The notes beneath the pieces were generated by a model, which was not told where the DNA came from, made no database searches, and saw only the letters and a program-made list of their open reading frames with translations. From NCBI GenBank assembly GCA_902618245.1, contig CACMZR010000002.1:124001-188000 (forward strand): 64,000 nt of DNA, given 5' to 3'. Positions within the stretch are counted from its first letter, which is position 1. The number at the start of each line of letters is the position of its first letter. The stretch is from an uncultured Bacteroidota bacterium. GTDB lineage: Bacteria; Bacteroidota; Bacteroidia; Flavobacteriales; Flavobacteriaceae. A program made the position numbers and the translations under genes. Shown here one piece after another: positions 34,243-42,918 of the stretch.

Positions 34243-35625
34243 TTGATGATAAAAAAAGAAGAAATCTTTATAAAAGCTTTAAATCAATATTTAGAAAAAA
34301 TTATAACTACAGATTTTAATTCTCCATTAGATGCTAGAAAAGTTGCAGCTGAATATCTTCAAAAAATTTTCTCTTTAAATAAGTATGATCTATTAGGAAC
34401 AGAGAATCTTCCTTTGAAATCGGGAGTTGTATTTATCTACAACCATATCTCAAATAATGACGAATATTTTCTAAAAAAAGACTTTCAAATAACTTTAGAT
34501 AGCCATTTTATTAGCAGTATGATATCTTATAATTATTACAAATCACCTGGCGTAAGGATTATTCGTCATAGTTTACCTAATGAAAAGGAACATGCCATTT
34601 ACTATAATAAATTTGACTACATAAAAGTATATTCCAAAAATTATCTGCCAGAAAATATTTCAAAAGAGAAAATAAATGATGCTAAAAAGGAATTTTATAA
34701 AAAAGCTAAGGAGACCTTGGTAAAAGGTGAAAATCTAATCGTAAATCCTGAAGGGATTTCTTCTTCTACTGAAATGTCTCCATCTGATTTTAAAGCTGGT
34801 GTATTTAAAATGATTATCCGTTCAGGATTGGATCCATTTGTTGTTCCGTTGGTGATGACAAACTTTGACAAACTTTATTCTGAGACTATCTATAGGTGTG
34901 AAATTAAAAAACCTTTCCGTCTTTCAAGTGTTGTAGATAACTATGATGATAGAAAGAAATTAGATAATTTTTTAATCGATTTAAATATTAATTATAGAAA
35001 TTGGGTTAATGATCTAAGAAAATTTAATGAAGGGTATGATCAGGAAATAGAAAAATTGATCTTGAAAAAAGATAAACTTATTTCAAAAAAAAACATTGTT
35101 GCCTTCTATGGAAGTTCTTCATTTAGACTTTGGAATAATTTAAATGAAGATTTTAAACCCTATAATGTACTTAATTTCGGATTCGGTGGAGCTTTTATTG
35201 AAGATTGTATTAGATATTTTGATAAGCTTTTTTCTAATATAAATCCAAATGTATTTGTCCTTTATGTGGGAGGGAATGATCTTTCTTTAGAATATTCTAA
35301 TAGAAAAATTATTTCCTTGTTTAAGAACCTTTTAAAAAAAATAAAATCTCAATTCCCAAATGCTAGAGTTATATCAGTTTCAATTAAGCCCAGCTATCAT
35401 AGAATTGATAAGTTTGACCAAATAAAGCAGTTGAATTCTCTTATTGAAAAGGAATTAACGAAAAGTGATAAAAATTCCTATATAGATATATTTAAATTAT
35501 TTTTAAATAAAGACAGAAAAATAATTAAGTCTTACTTTCTTAAAGATAATCTACACTTAAGTAGCAGGGGTTACAAGGTATGGAAAAGGGAAATACTAAA
35601 GGTTTTAAACAAGAATGCTTTATAA
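34243..35625 (+). CDS. fused PlsC-like acyltransferase and SGNH hydrolase
   Basis: 460 aa. The N-terminal half has the acyltransferase pattern: FIYNHISNNDEYFL gives the HX4D motif and LIVNPEGISSS the PEG-type motif. The C-terminal half (about 285-460) is an SGNH/GDSL esterase: VAFYGSSSFRLWNNL (nucleophile serine block), NFGFGGAFIEDCI (block II), VLYVGGNDLSLEY (block III, GND) and DNLHLSSRGY (block V, D-x-x-H). The two domains would work on the same acyl groups from opposite sides. No signal peptide, so it acts at or near the cytoplasmic membrane. It stands alone, 234 bases after the receptor scar. I do not know a characterised protein with this fusion. Confidence 0.75.
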   Translation: MMIKKEEIFIKALNQYLEKIITTDFNSPLDARKVAAEYLQKIFSLNKYDLLGTENLPLKSGVVFIYNHISNNDEYFLKKDFQITLDSHFISSMISYNYYKSPGVRIIRHSLPNEKEHAIYYNKFDYIKVYSKNYLPENISKEKINDAKKEFYKKAKETLVKGENLIVNPEGISSSTEMSPSDFKAGVFKMIIRSGLDPFVVPLVMTNFDKLYSETIYRCEIKKPFRLSSVVDNYDDRKKLDNFLIDLNINYRNWVNDLRKFNEGYDQEIEKLILKKDKLISKKNIVAFYGSSSFRLWNNLNEDFKPYNVLNFGFGGAFIEDCIRYFDKLFSNINPNVFVLYVGGNDLSLEYSNRKIISLFKNLLKKIKSQFPNARVISVSIKPSYHRIDKFDQIKQLNSLIEKELTKSDKNSYIDIFKLFLNKDRKIIKSYFLKDNLHLSSRGYKVWKREILKVLNKNAL

Positions 35626-35632
35626 AATTATT

Positions 35633-35924
35633 ATTTATAAAACAAAGATGAATTTTCATTTAAATCTTTCTCTATTAATAAACATTTGTTTAATTATTTT
35701 TGAAAAGCATTTTTTAAAAACTAAAAAATTTGACCATATACCACTTGATTGTTTCTAGCCAAGAATATTTGTCAAATCTCACTTTTTGCTCACGAACATC
35801 AAAATATATATGCTCTTTTCTTTTAAATTTCATGTCTAGCTATTTTTTCTAAACTTAGACAAAATTGTATTTTTATCCAAATTTTTTATTATTTGTTTAA
35901 TTTTACAAAACTAAAAAAGTGAAA
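35633..35924. other. intergenic region, no gene seen
   Basis: Between the acyltransferase-hydrolase fusion and the small lipoprotein gene all frames are short. The stretch is about 80 percent A+T. I see no clear hairpin with a T-run and no exact TAnnTTTG box. Confidence 0.4.
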
Positions 35925-36032
35925 ATGAAAAAAATAGCATTCACCTTACTGGCTTTAACTCTATTTTTAACTTCATGCGAAAAAGATGACGAAAGCCAAT
36001 CTTATGATCCTATTCCTAACGAAGGCTACTAA
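35925..36032 (+). CDS. 35-aa lipoprotein
   Basis: MKKIAFTLLALTLFLTSCEK is a complete lipoprotein signal with lipobox LTSC, followed by only about 16 acidic residues (DDESQSYDPIPNEGY). The signal and lipobox make it more convincing than its length suggests. A similar mini-lipoprotein plan (signal plus a short acidic tail) is common in Flavobacteriia. Function is unknown. Confidence 0.6.
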   Translation: MKKIAFTLLALTLFLTSCEKDDESQSYDPIPNEGY

Positions 36033-36040
36033 ATTAATGA

Positions 36041-36070
36041 GGGGGGGGTTCTAACCAATTTGTATATTTA
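36041..36070 (+). promoter_or_regulatory. promoter with an eight-G tract in its spacer
   Basis: G8 at 36041-36048 lies just upstream of CCAATTTGTATATTTA (36055-36070), whose TTTGTATATT core is the same as in the secreted-protein cassettes further right. The homopolymer would fall between the -33 and -7 elements. No clear TTG is seen upstream, so the assignment is tentative. Confidence 0.4.
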
Positions 36071-36098
36071 GTTTAAACTAATTAGAAATCAAACTTAA

Positions 36099-36503
36099 AT
36101 GAAAATCAAAACAATTTTTAAAATAAACATGGTGATAATTGCATTACAAGTGTTGCCATTAATTATTTCATTATTTTCACCTGAATTCAAAATAATGCTA
36201 ATGACAGACGCCTTTGGAGAAGATCCTTCAAAGGACGCTATAGTAATGTTTGAGCAATTTGCTTTAGTCCTAGGGCTTACTGTTATTGGTATAATTATTT
36301 TTTTATATGGGTCACTTTCATTCAATGATGAAGGTACTTTAAAAAGGTTATCACTTTTATTTTTTGTATTGGCAGGTTTTTTTGCACTTCCTGACTTAAT
36401 AAATGTTTTAAGTGGACAACCAACAGCACCCATACCGGTCATAGTGCTCGGATTATTAAGTATGGGGCTTTTTTATTATGGCTCGAAAAAAGGAACCATC
36501 TAA
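36099..36503 (+). CDS. four-span membrane protein, unknown
   Basis: 134 aa with four hydrophobic segments: NMVIIALQVLPLIISLF (about 9-26), ALVLGLTVIGIIIFLYG (50-66), LSLLFFVLAGFFALPDL (80-97) and PIPVIVLGLLSMGLFYYG (110-127). Loops are short and acidic (TDAFGEDPSKDA). No family recognised. Its promoter region contains the homopolymeric G tract. It converges with the GH71/99-like gene at 36525. Confidence 0.6.
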   Translation: MKIKTIFKINMVIIALQVLPLIISLFSPEFKIMLMTDAFGEDPSKDAIVMFEQFALVLGLTVIGIIIFLYGSLSFNDEGTLKRLSLLFFVLAGFFALPDLINVLSGQPTAPIPVIVLGLLSMGLFYYGSKKGTI

Positions 36504-36524
36504 AAAGTTTTGGAAGTTTCCAAA

Positions 36525-37784
36525 CTAAAGATCATCTAATATTTCTCTAGCGTTTTCCGTTTGAAGCGAAACTAGATAATAAAATACCTGATCAAGTTTT
36601 TTATTAATAAGAGTATTATTTTTATACTCCTTCCGCATTAAATAAAGGGTTATTGGAAGATCTAGATCTTCCTTTTTATATGGTACACCAACAAACTCTT
36701 GAATTATTGACAAAGGTTCAAACTGATATTCAACTGAAGGTTCAATTGCTGTCCCCTCACCCCAATCATTCCAAGTTATAAGTTGAATAAAATCTACACC
36801 TGAAGATGTTGATTTTTCAAGTGTTTCTCTAAGTAGATTACCATCTCTAGGTAAAATATCACTTTGCCCAGTTTTATCCCAGCCTCCTTCTTCATAGAAT
36901 TCTCTAAATTCAAAAATTCCTGATCCCCCCAAATAATCAAATTGTTTGCCATAATTATAAAAATCGTCACTTTGAGCCTCGCCAACCCAAGAATAAACAC
37001 CATCCACAATCGTATTCAAATTATAATATCGTGGATGATAAGCTAGTGGGAAAAAATAAAAATCAGTTTTAATTTCAGAAAATGCATTTTCCCAATCTTC
37101 GTTTGAGGTTAATGTAATAGGTCCAAAATTTAAAAGAATTGGTTTATTATCAATATTTACGTAATTGCTTTTTGGAAAATAATTTTTTTCAATGTAAAGT
37201 AAATCTTCTTTGGCTAAACCTGCTTTACTGCCGTAGCCTTGGTCAAGAATACTTTTTATTGTTCTATCCTCATAAACTATTGCAAAATCTAATCCTACTT
37301 TTTCACACATTTCTATAACAGCGTTTGATGCAACGAGTAGTTGGGGGTAATCATTAAATTGAGATTGACCATAGAAATCAATTAAAATACCGTCGATACC
37401 CGACAGCTTCATGCAGATCAAAGCGTATTCAAGATAATGCTCATCACTACTATCATAGGGTCCTATTAAGGGGTAGTAGTGGGAGGCTATTGACCTTTGG
37501 TCATTTATAAATTCCTCTGGATTTTTATTTGCCATTGTCCAATGATTTCCCCAATATCCACTAAACTCTGGTGTTTGGAACCAAGGCATATAATGAGCAT
37601 AGACTGGTGTTTTAATTATTTTATTTACAGAAATAGGTTCAAATTCAATAACATTAAATTCTACGTCCTCAGAGCTGGCTAGACTTTTGTCTTGACAAGA
37701 GTAGTTAAATATTATAATAGCCAGGAAGCTAAATAAGTATATGAAAAAAGTACATTTTGGCAAATGAAATGGTCCACTCTTCAT
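36525..37784 (-). CDS. GH71/99-like glycoside hydrolase, lipoprotein
   Basis: 419 aa with a lipoprotein signal (FNYSCQDKS, after an extended charged start). The domain from about residue 55 reads TPVYAHYMPWFQTPEFSGYWGNHW, HYYPLIGPYDSSDEHYLEY, GIDGILIDFYG, DFAIVYEDRT and ITWNDWGEGTAIEPS, which are hallmarks of GH99/GH71-like (beta/alpha)8 domains; the YEDR and WNDWGEGT segments hold the acidic active-site candidates. GH99 enzymes act on alpha-mannans, GH71 on alpha-1,3-glucan. The substrate here is undetermined. Confidence 0.8.
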   Translation of the reverse strand: MKSGPFHLPKCTFFIYLFSFLAIIIFNYSCQDKSLASSEDVEFNVIEFEPISVNKIIKTPVYAHYMPWFQTPEFSGYWGNHWTMANKNPEEFINDQRSIASHYYPLIGPYDSSDEHYLEYALICMKLSGIDGILIDFYGQSQFNDYPQLLVASNAVIEMCEKVGLDFAIVYEDRTIKSILDQGYGSKAGLAKEDLLYIEKNYFPKSNYVNIDNKPILLNFGPITLTSNEDWENAFSEIKTDFYFFPLAYHPRYYNLNTIVDGVYSWVGEAQSDDFYNYGKQFDYLGGSGIFEFREFYEEGGWDKTGQSDILPRDGNLLRETLEKSTSSGVDFIQLITWNDWGEGTAIEPSVEYQFEPLSIIQEFVGVPYKKEDLDLPITLYLMRKEYKNNTLINKKLDQVFYYLVSLQTENAREILDDL

Positions 37785-37833
37785 AAGTTATTCTTTAAGT
37801 TTTAGCTCTAAAACTAAATCAAAAAAACAGATA

Positions 37834-38355
37834 TTATTGCATTAGTGCATACCCATTTAATTGATAGTTTAAAAGAACACTAGAGCCAGAAAGAGCCTCT
37901 GGAATATTTTCATTTATGTCAGATGATTTAATTTTCCTGTAAGCAGTTGCTTGAGAACAAACAAATAGTTTTACTCCATATTGAGATAGAAGCTCTATAA
38001 CTTTTGTATTAGGATTTTTTGTGCCAAATTTCTTTTCATATGCATCGTCGGATAAAACTACTGTAGTTGCTTGTCCTTGAATGGTTGCTACAATATCAAC
38101 ATTCTCTTTTTTGATATTTTTACACCCAAGCATATTTATAGCATGGGCAATTCCATTTAACCCCTTATTAATCCCTTCTCTTTTTTCGCTTGAGGTAATC
38201 TTGTAAACCGCTTTATAATGTAAGTTTTCATCTGGTTGAACAGCAATATTTTTTGAATATTTTATTTTTCCATACCCTTTAATTACCGGAGTTACCCAAT
38301 CTTGGGAGTAAAAAATTGCTGGAATTAAAAAAATTAAGCATATTATTTTTTTCAT
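37834..38355 (-). CDS. secreted DsrE-family protein
   Basis: 173 aa. A Sec signal (LIFLIPAIFYSQDW) precedes a DsrE/DsrF-like alpha/beta fold: HYKAVYKITSSEKREGINKG, LNGIAHAINMLGCK, DIVATIQGQATTVVLSD and LLSQYGVKLFVCSQATAYR, where the cysteine after LFV corresponds to the conserved DsrE position. Exported relatives are widespread in Bacteroidota; a sulfur-carrier role is a family expectation but not shown. Its downstream end faces the end region of the GH71/99 gene's start at 37784. Confidence 0.7.
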   Translation of the reverse strand: MKKIICLIFLIPAIFYSQDWVTPVIKGYGKIKYSKNIAVQPDENLHYKAVYKITSSEKREGINKGLNGIAHAINMLGCKNIKKENVDIVATIQGQATTVVLSDDAYEKKFGTKNPNTKVIELLSQYGVKLFVCSQATAYRKIKSSDINENIPEALSGSSVLLNYQLNGYALMQ

Positions 38356-38414
38356 GTTTCTTTATTTGATATTGTTTATATAGTTTAATAGAATAGCGTT
38401 GTAAGACATCAATA

Positions 38415-38443
38415 TAAAAAAACCCCTCAAATTTGAGGGGTTT
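38415..38443 (-). terminator. Rho-independent terminator after the 38463 gene
   Basis: CCCCTCAAATTTGAGGGG is a perfect palindrome (38423-38440) flanked by A-run and T-run, so it can terminate in both directions. It lies 20 bases beyond the stop of the minus-strand gene. Confidence 0.8.
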
Positions 38444-38462
38444 TAATTGTTTAAAAACTTTT

Positions 38463-39140
38463 TTATTGGAATCTTTTTACTGTATTGGTGATATAAGATT
38501 GAATATAATCTACTTTTCCTCTGGAGGAAATATATTCTTGGAAAGCTTTTGTTTTTTGTATTTTACGTAAAGTGACTTGAACGTCATTTGGATTTTTACC
38601 ATATATTACTAGACCGTGAGTAGCCCCAGGTGTACCACCAACTTCGTAGCTTACTAATCCAATTCTTCTATCACCAAGAATTTTTTCTGCTGCTTTTGCA
38701 TTTTTGTCCCACGCTTTTTTGAATTTAGCAGGTTCGTAAACTTTAACATCATAGACTCTTGCTGAAAGATTTTTTTTCCAATCTCCTTCTGTAAAAGCTA
38801 ATATTGACCCCATTGCACTATCACCTGTATTTGGGTAAGTGTAATTACTCATTCTCTCTGTATAAAGAGCCCATTCCTCGTCTGATCTTTCTCTTTCTGT
38901 TCCGAAATTTTCAGGATCGCCCCAAACCACTATTCTGTGTGTTACTCCGTTTTTAAATCCAACGGCTTGAAGCATAACCCCGCCTGACTTCCATTTTTCA
39001 CCACCTGCAAAATCAGAAAACGTTTCCACTACACTTGATTCGTATCCTCTTTTAACATTAAGGTTATAAATACGAAGTGACCTTTGAGCAATAAGGCTAA
39101 AACTAAATAGTAAAGCCAGTAACAAAATACTTTTTTTCAT
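38463..39140 (-). CDS. secreted tandem alpha/beta-barrel-like protein, family member 1
   Basis: 225 aa from ATG 39138-39140. I prefer this start to the open frame reaching 39230, because it is followed by a signal peptide (MKKSILLLALLFSFSLIAQ) and preceded by the leader motif ATAAATCAATTTAAAATG found before many genes here. Two halves repeat the pattern of a strand, a helix and strands: RSLRIYNLNVKRGYESSVVE with THRIVVWGDPE, then SARVYDVKVYEPAKFKKAWD with THGLVIYGKNP. This resembles ABM/EthD-type ferredoxin-like barrels that bind small molecules. A weak paralogue of the proteins at 50711, 53847 and 56870. No catalytic residues are visible. Confidence 0.55.
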   Translation of the reverse strand: MKKSILLLALLFSFSLIAQRSLRIYNLNVKRGYESSVVETFSDFAGGEKWKSGGVMLQAVGFKNGVTHRIVVWGDPENFGTERERSDEEWALYTERMSNYTYPNTGDSAMGSILAFTEGDWKKNLSARVYDVKVYEPAKFKKAWDKNAKAAEKILGDRRIGLVSYEVGGTPGATHGLVIYGKNPNDVQVTLRKIQKTKAFQEYISSRGKVDYIQSYITNTVKRFQ

Positions 39141-39184
39141 TTTAAATTGATTTATGATTAATAATAGTTCTAATATATACAAAG
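39141..39184 (-). promoter_or_regulatory. shared promoter-leader cassette of the 38463 gene
   Basis: Read on the minus strand: ACTTTGTATATATT, then about 15 bases, then AATCATAAATCAATTTAAA ending at the ATG. The same arrangement precedes genes starting at 45162, 48212, 51493, 53847, 54739, 56870 and others. Confidence 0.55.
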
Positions 39185-39195
39185 TTTTTAAAATT

Positions 39196-39630
39196 TTAAG
39201 CTCTGTAAGTTTCTGATCCAAAAGCTTCACCTATTCCAGTTTGACAAAATTGTCTTAAGCTTTCCAAATATTTCCCAGAACTATAATTCATGTTTGCGTA
39301 TGCATCATCCATTTCTTCAAATCCTTCATAGGAATATCTGACACGGGTTTTACCATTATTCTCATCCAAGTCATATTTCATTACATGGCCTATGTTTTCC
39401 CATTCAGAATCAACACATTCTATATGAATTGATTTGTTTTGCTCAAAATGTAAAACCTTAAATTTAAATATAGCCAGATTTACAAATTCAAAAGTTACAA
39501 CCTCATCTTTTGAAAAAATACCTTCAATTTTGGTTGTATACCATTTTTTCATTTTTTCTACACTTGATAATGCGCTAAAAACATCTTCAACAGAAGAATT
39601 AATATGCATTAAATGTTTAATTGGAATCAT
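39196..39630 (-). CDS. SRPBCC/AHSA1-family protein
   Basis: 144 aa cytosolic protein without a signal. HLMHINSSVEDVFSALSSVEKMKKWYT is the typical start of a START-like hydrophobic-ligand-binding fold (polyketide cyclase/AHSA1). GHVMKYDLDENNGKTRVRYSYEGFEE fits the later strands and YLESLRQFCQTG the C-terminal helix. It lies between two genes of the secreted cassette group, 55 bases upstream of the family-member-1 leader, and could be cotranscribed with it. Ligand unknown. Confidence 0.8.
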   Translation of the reverse strand: MIPIKHLMHINSSVEDVFSALSSVEKMKKWYTTKIEGIFSKDEVVTFEFVNLAIFKFKVLHFEQNKSIHIECVDSEWENIGHVMKYDLDENNGKTRVRYSYEGFEEMDDAYANMNYSSGKYLESLRQFCQTGIGEAFGSETYRA

Positions 39631-39689
39631 CTTATATCGTTTTAAAGTTAATAATATGTTGTATAGTAATGTATATAATAAAGGTATAC

Positions 39690-40469
39690 TTATTTTGCTT
39701 TTACAAGTTTTAATTCAAAGGAATAATTTAGCCCAATATTCCAATCAAATTTTTTCCCTGTTAAATCACCAAAATCAATAGGTTTATTCATCACTGTGCT
39801 TATAGAGAATGGGAAGTTAACAATACCAAAATTTATTGTCTGAGCTGAAAAAAACCCAGTTTCGGTGTCTTCAATTTGTAAAGCATAAAGTAAAGGCTCC
39901 CATCTTATGTAAACAGAATTTTTAATTGTAAAAGACTTTATTTGTGGTGATAAAATAATAACTCTCCCTGATTCAATTTGATTAGCATTTACGAGTTTTA
40001 ATGGTATTATTTCAAAGTATGATAAATTCAATCCAAAGTTTTTATTAAAAAAATAGGAAATACTAGGTTTTATTATAGCTGAAGACCAAGGTTGGAGTAT
40101 GGTTGTTGGTAAATCCTCGTCTTGAACCGTTATTTTCTGGTTCACTATTCCAGGAAAAACACCTCCAATTGAAAAATTGAATTTTCCTGACTTTTTTATT
40201 TTATAATCCCACCATATATCAAAACCCCAAGGTTGAAAACCGTCTAATTCATATCTAATAAGTGGGCTTATTGAGAGTCTCTCTCCCCCGAAAGAGAAAT
40301 TTGTAATAAGTGACGGCTTATCTCTTGAAAAAAGGGGTACCCAATCAATCCCATTATTGTTGACATTTAAATTCCCTCTTATAAAAAAAGTTTTATCTGA
40401 TTGAGAAAAAATTAAACCATAGCTGAATAGAATAAACAGATAAATAAAAACAGATTTCGGTGAATCCAA
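39690..40469 (-). CDS. outer-membrane beta-barrel-like protein, paralogue of the 29430 protein
   Basis: 259 aa. TTG 40467-40469 starts immediately after the stop of the 812 aa protein (zero-base spacing), so the two are coupled. The signal peptide is SVFIYLFILFSYGLIFSQ. The body has alternating strands: FIRGNLNVNNNGIDWVPLF, LSISPLIRYELDGFQPWGFD, WWDYKIKKSGKFNFSIG and a final FDWNIGLNYSFELKLVK, which resembles the closing strand of an outer-membrane barrel. Both this gene and its paralogue at 29430 lie beside a large surface lipoprotein gene. I recognise no named family. Confidence 0.65.
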   Translation of the reverse strand: MDSPKSVFIYLFILFSYGLIFSQSDKTFFIRGNLNVNNNGIDWVPLFSRDKPSLITNFSFGGERLSISPLIRYELDGFQPWGFDIWWDYKIKKSGKFNFSIGGVFPGIVNQKITVQDEDLPTTILQPWSSAIIKPSISYFFNKNFGLNLSYFEIIPLKLVNANQIESGRVIILSPQIKSFTIKNSVYIRWEPLLYALQIEDTETGFFSAQTINFGIVNFPFSISTVMNKPIDFGDLTGKKFDWNIGLNYSFELKLVKAK

Positions 40470-42908
40470 CTAATTTACTGTTATTGTTCCAACCATCCCG
40501 CTGTGAAGCGAACATTGATAGTAATAAGTTCCCGCAGCGTTAGGAGTCCAAGAAACTGTCCCACTTTCACTGCCATTTCTTGATACACTATTTGCTAAGT
40601 TGTTTGTCCCTGTACCCGGACTTGTTTTTATATAAAAAGGATGTCCAGAAACACTTAGATTAAAGTTTATTGTATCTCCAACTTCTACAGTTATAGAAGC
40701 GTCATTTCCTGATACCGATCCATTTCTGTCTCTTCCACTAAGATTATAATCACTAAAACTTGCAGCACTCACATCTATTGAAAAAGTTTCAGCTGAATTT
40801 GAAGAATCACTGGTTGAAGAAGAAGTTCCAGATTGACTAATCCCTGATGAATCACTGGTATTGTCAGTATTTCCACTATTATCAGTGCCTCCTGTATTTG
40901 TGACAGGGGCAGGATCAACAGTTATAACAATATCTTGAACCACTTCAGGACAACCTCCATCACTTATTGTTGTTATCGTACCACTGTATGTCCCTGCAGC
41001 TGTGAAAGATGCATTAATAGTGTAATTATTTCCAGATTGCGATATCTCACCTTCATCATCAGGACCAACAATATTTAATCCGGTTGCTGCTCCAGAATAT
41101 GTCACAACAATAGGTTGAATGATATCTAAAACGTTTATTGTCTGATTAAATGATCCTGAAATAAGAGTAATACCTGAAGAGTTTTCATTTTTGGTTAACG
41201 AAATCGTCTGTGAAGCTTGACTAAAATTTGAACTACCGCTAGATGTATAAACAGAAAAAGTAAAATTCTCATCCGTAAAGATGGGTGTTCCTGATATTGT
41301 TAATTCACCATTAACAATATTAGATTCCAACCCTGAGGGTAATATCTCTGTATTTACACTTACCCCTTCCCCACCATACTCAAACACAATTGGATCTATG
41401 GGCTGACCATTACAAATGACTTGACTTTTTTCACCTGAGATAAGTAATAATTTTGGACAATCCTCAAGTCCAAAACTTGTACTTCCATCATAAAGCCAAC
41501 CTGAAGGTATTTGTTGAAATATCTGAGAACTGACCTTAACACAACTTAAGTTGGGATTGTTTGTTATATCTAAATCAATAATACTATTATTTTGAGAGAG
41601 ATCAATCTGAGTAAGTCCCGTATTACCTAAATTAAGTGAAGTAAGTTTATTCAAATTTACAAGAGGTACGTCAGAGAGATTATTACCAGATAAATTTAGA
41701 GTAACAAGGTTTATAAATTCTTCTAATCCTGAAAAATCTGTAATCTGTCTGTTACTTAAATCAAGATCGTTTATAGCTATCATTTCAGAATCGTTAATAA
41801 AACCGTCAATAAGATCATCATAGCCTAAATCAATTAGTGCTTGCTCAAAATTTTGATCTGCTATTGCTGTTCTGTTTGGTTGGTAATCCTCATCTTTTGT
41901 TCCGGTCACTTCGAATTGAAATAGTGAAGTCACATTTAAATTAAAATTAATTTGATTATCAATCACAACAATATTAGAAAGTGATCCTCTATCGTTAAGT
42001 GTGATGGTACTGTTAGAATCAACAGAAAATGTTCCGCTTATTTGTCCTGCAGAGTAATTTAACTTAAAAGTTTTGTCTTGATTAAAAACAACACTTTTAA
42101 CATCAAAAATCCTTGATTTTTGTTGCTGCTGTTGTCTTTTCTTTTTTATTTTCCATTTGCCTACAACCTCGTTAAAAAGTTCATATTCAAAAAAAGCTTT
42201 AATAAATTTAGGCTCAGAAATGACTACATCAAGTGGGTTGTCTGTGGATAGAACCTCTTCATCCTCCCAGCCATAAAAGTCGGATCCTTCTTCAGGGGTT
42301 GCTGTTAACCTTACAGTAGTGCCATAAAGATAATCTGTAGATTTACCGGTATTAATAATTTCTTCGGTTACTGTACCTTCCCCAACAGTTTGAACTCGAA
42401 GTTCGTAAGATAATTTTTCAAAAGTTGCTGTTACATTTTTGGCACTGTTTATTGTTAGTTCAGCAGGATTTGTGTCTCCTTGTAAATCTCCCGACCACTC
42501 TTTAAAATAATACCCTTGTGCAGGAACAGCTTCAAGCCTTACTTTAGTACCTGAATCATAATCTGTTTTCCCTGTGTTTATAATTGTTTCTGTTATACTC
42601 CCCTGTCCATTTACACTTGTAGTTAATTCGTATTGAACTAATCTAAAATTTGCAACTACACTTTTATTATCATCTACAGTAACTTGAACAGAGGTATTGT
42701 TGCCAATTGCATCACCTGACCATCCTGTAAAAACATACTCACTGTTTGGTGTGGCATTAAGAGTTACTGAAGTACCGTTTTTAAATGTCCCATTTGAAGG
42801 AAAAACAGAACCACCTTCGGGCGGATTTACTCTTATATCTAATACAAATTCTTTAGTACAGCCTAATATGGCAAACAAAAAAACTAAAGAAAGTAACGCT
42901 CTTTTCAA
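40470..42908 (-). CDS. multidomain surface lipoprotein: InlB-type repeats, leucine-rich repeats and a cupredoxin
   Basis: 812 aa. Lipoprotein signal (FAILGCTKEF). Three InlB/Flg_new-type repeats follow in the first 240 residues, each ending in W-S-G-D or W-E-D-E with VxANF-like closure (FTGWSGDAIGN, YFKEWSGDLQGD, FYGWEDEEVL). A glutamine run follows at about 262. A leucine-rich part (about 345-450, LDLSNRQITDF, LTSLNLGNTGL) and two Ig-like sections come next. The C-terminal 110 residues form a plastocyanin-like domain: GHPFYIKT supplies one His and YYYQCSLHSGMVG the C-x-x-H-x-x-x-M copper set. A copper protein fused to adhesion-type repeats is unusual. It is the first gene of a pair with the 39690 barrel protein. 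Confidence 0.75.
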   Translation of the reverse strand: MKRALLSLVFLFAILGCTKEFVLDIRVNPPEGGSVFPSNGTFKNGTSVTLNATPNSEYVFTGWSGDAIGNNTSVQVTVDDNKSVVANFRLVQYELTTSVNGQGSITETIINTGKTDYDSGTKVRLEAVPAQGYYFKEWSGDLQGDTNPAELTINSAKNVTATFEKLSYELRVQTVGEGTVTEEIINTGKSTDYLYGTTVRLTATPEEGSDFYGWEDEEVLSTDNPLDVVISEPKFIKAFFEYELFNEVVGKWKIKKKRQQQQQKSRIFDVKSVVFNQDKTFKLNYSAGQISGTFSVDSNSTITLNDRGSLSNIVVIDNQINFNLNVTSLFQFEVTGTKDEDYQPNRTAIADQNFEQALIDLGYDDLIDGFINDSEMIAINDLDLSNRQITDFSGLEEFINLVTLNLSGNNLSDVPLVNLNKLTSLNLGNTGLTQIDLSQNNSIIDLDITNNPNLSCVKVSSQIFQQIPSGWLYDGSTSFGLEDCPKLLLISGEKSQVICNGQPIDPIVFEYGGEGVSVNTEILPSGLESNIVNGELTISGTPIFTDENFTFSVYTSSGSSNFSQASQTISLTKNENSSGITLISGSFNQTINVLDIIQPIVVTYSGAATGLNIVGPDDEGEISQSGNNYTINASFTAAGTYSGTITTISDGGCPEVVQDIVITVDPAPVTNTGGTDNSGNTDNTSDSSGISQSGTSSSTSDSSNSAETFSIDVSAASFSDYNLSGRDRNGSVSGNDASITVEVGDTINFNLSVSGHPFYIKTSPGTGTNNLANSVSRNGSESGTVSWTPNAAGTYYYQCSLHSGMVGTITVN

Positions 42909-42918
42909 CTCTTTACTT

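Noticed and set aside
38463-39230. Longer start for family member 1 at 39230.
   Set aside because: The extra 30 residues overlap the SRPBCC gene and hide the signal peptide; the shared leader points to 39140.
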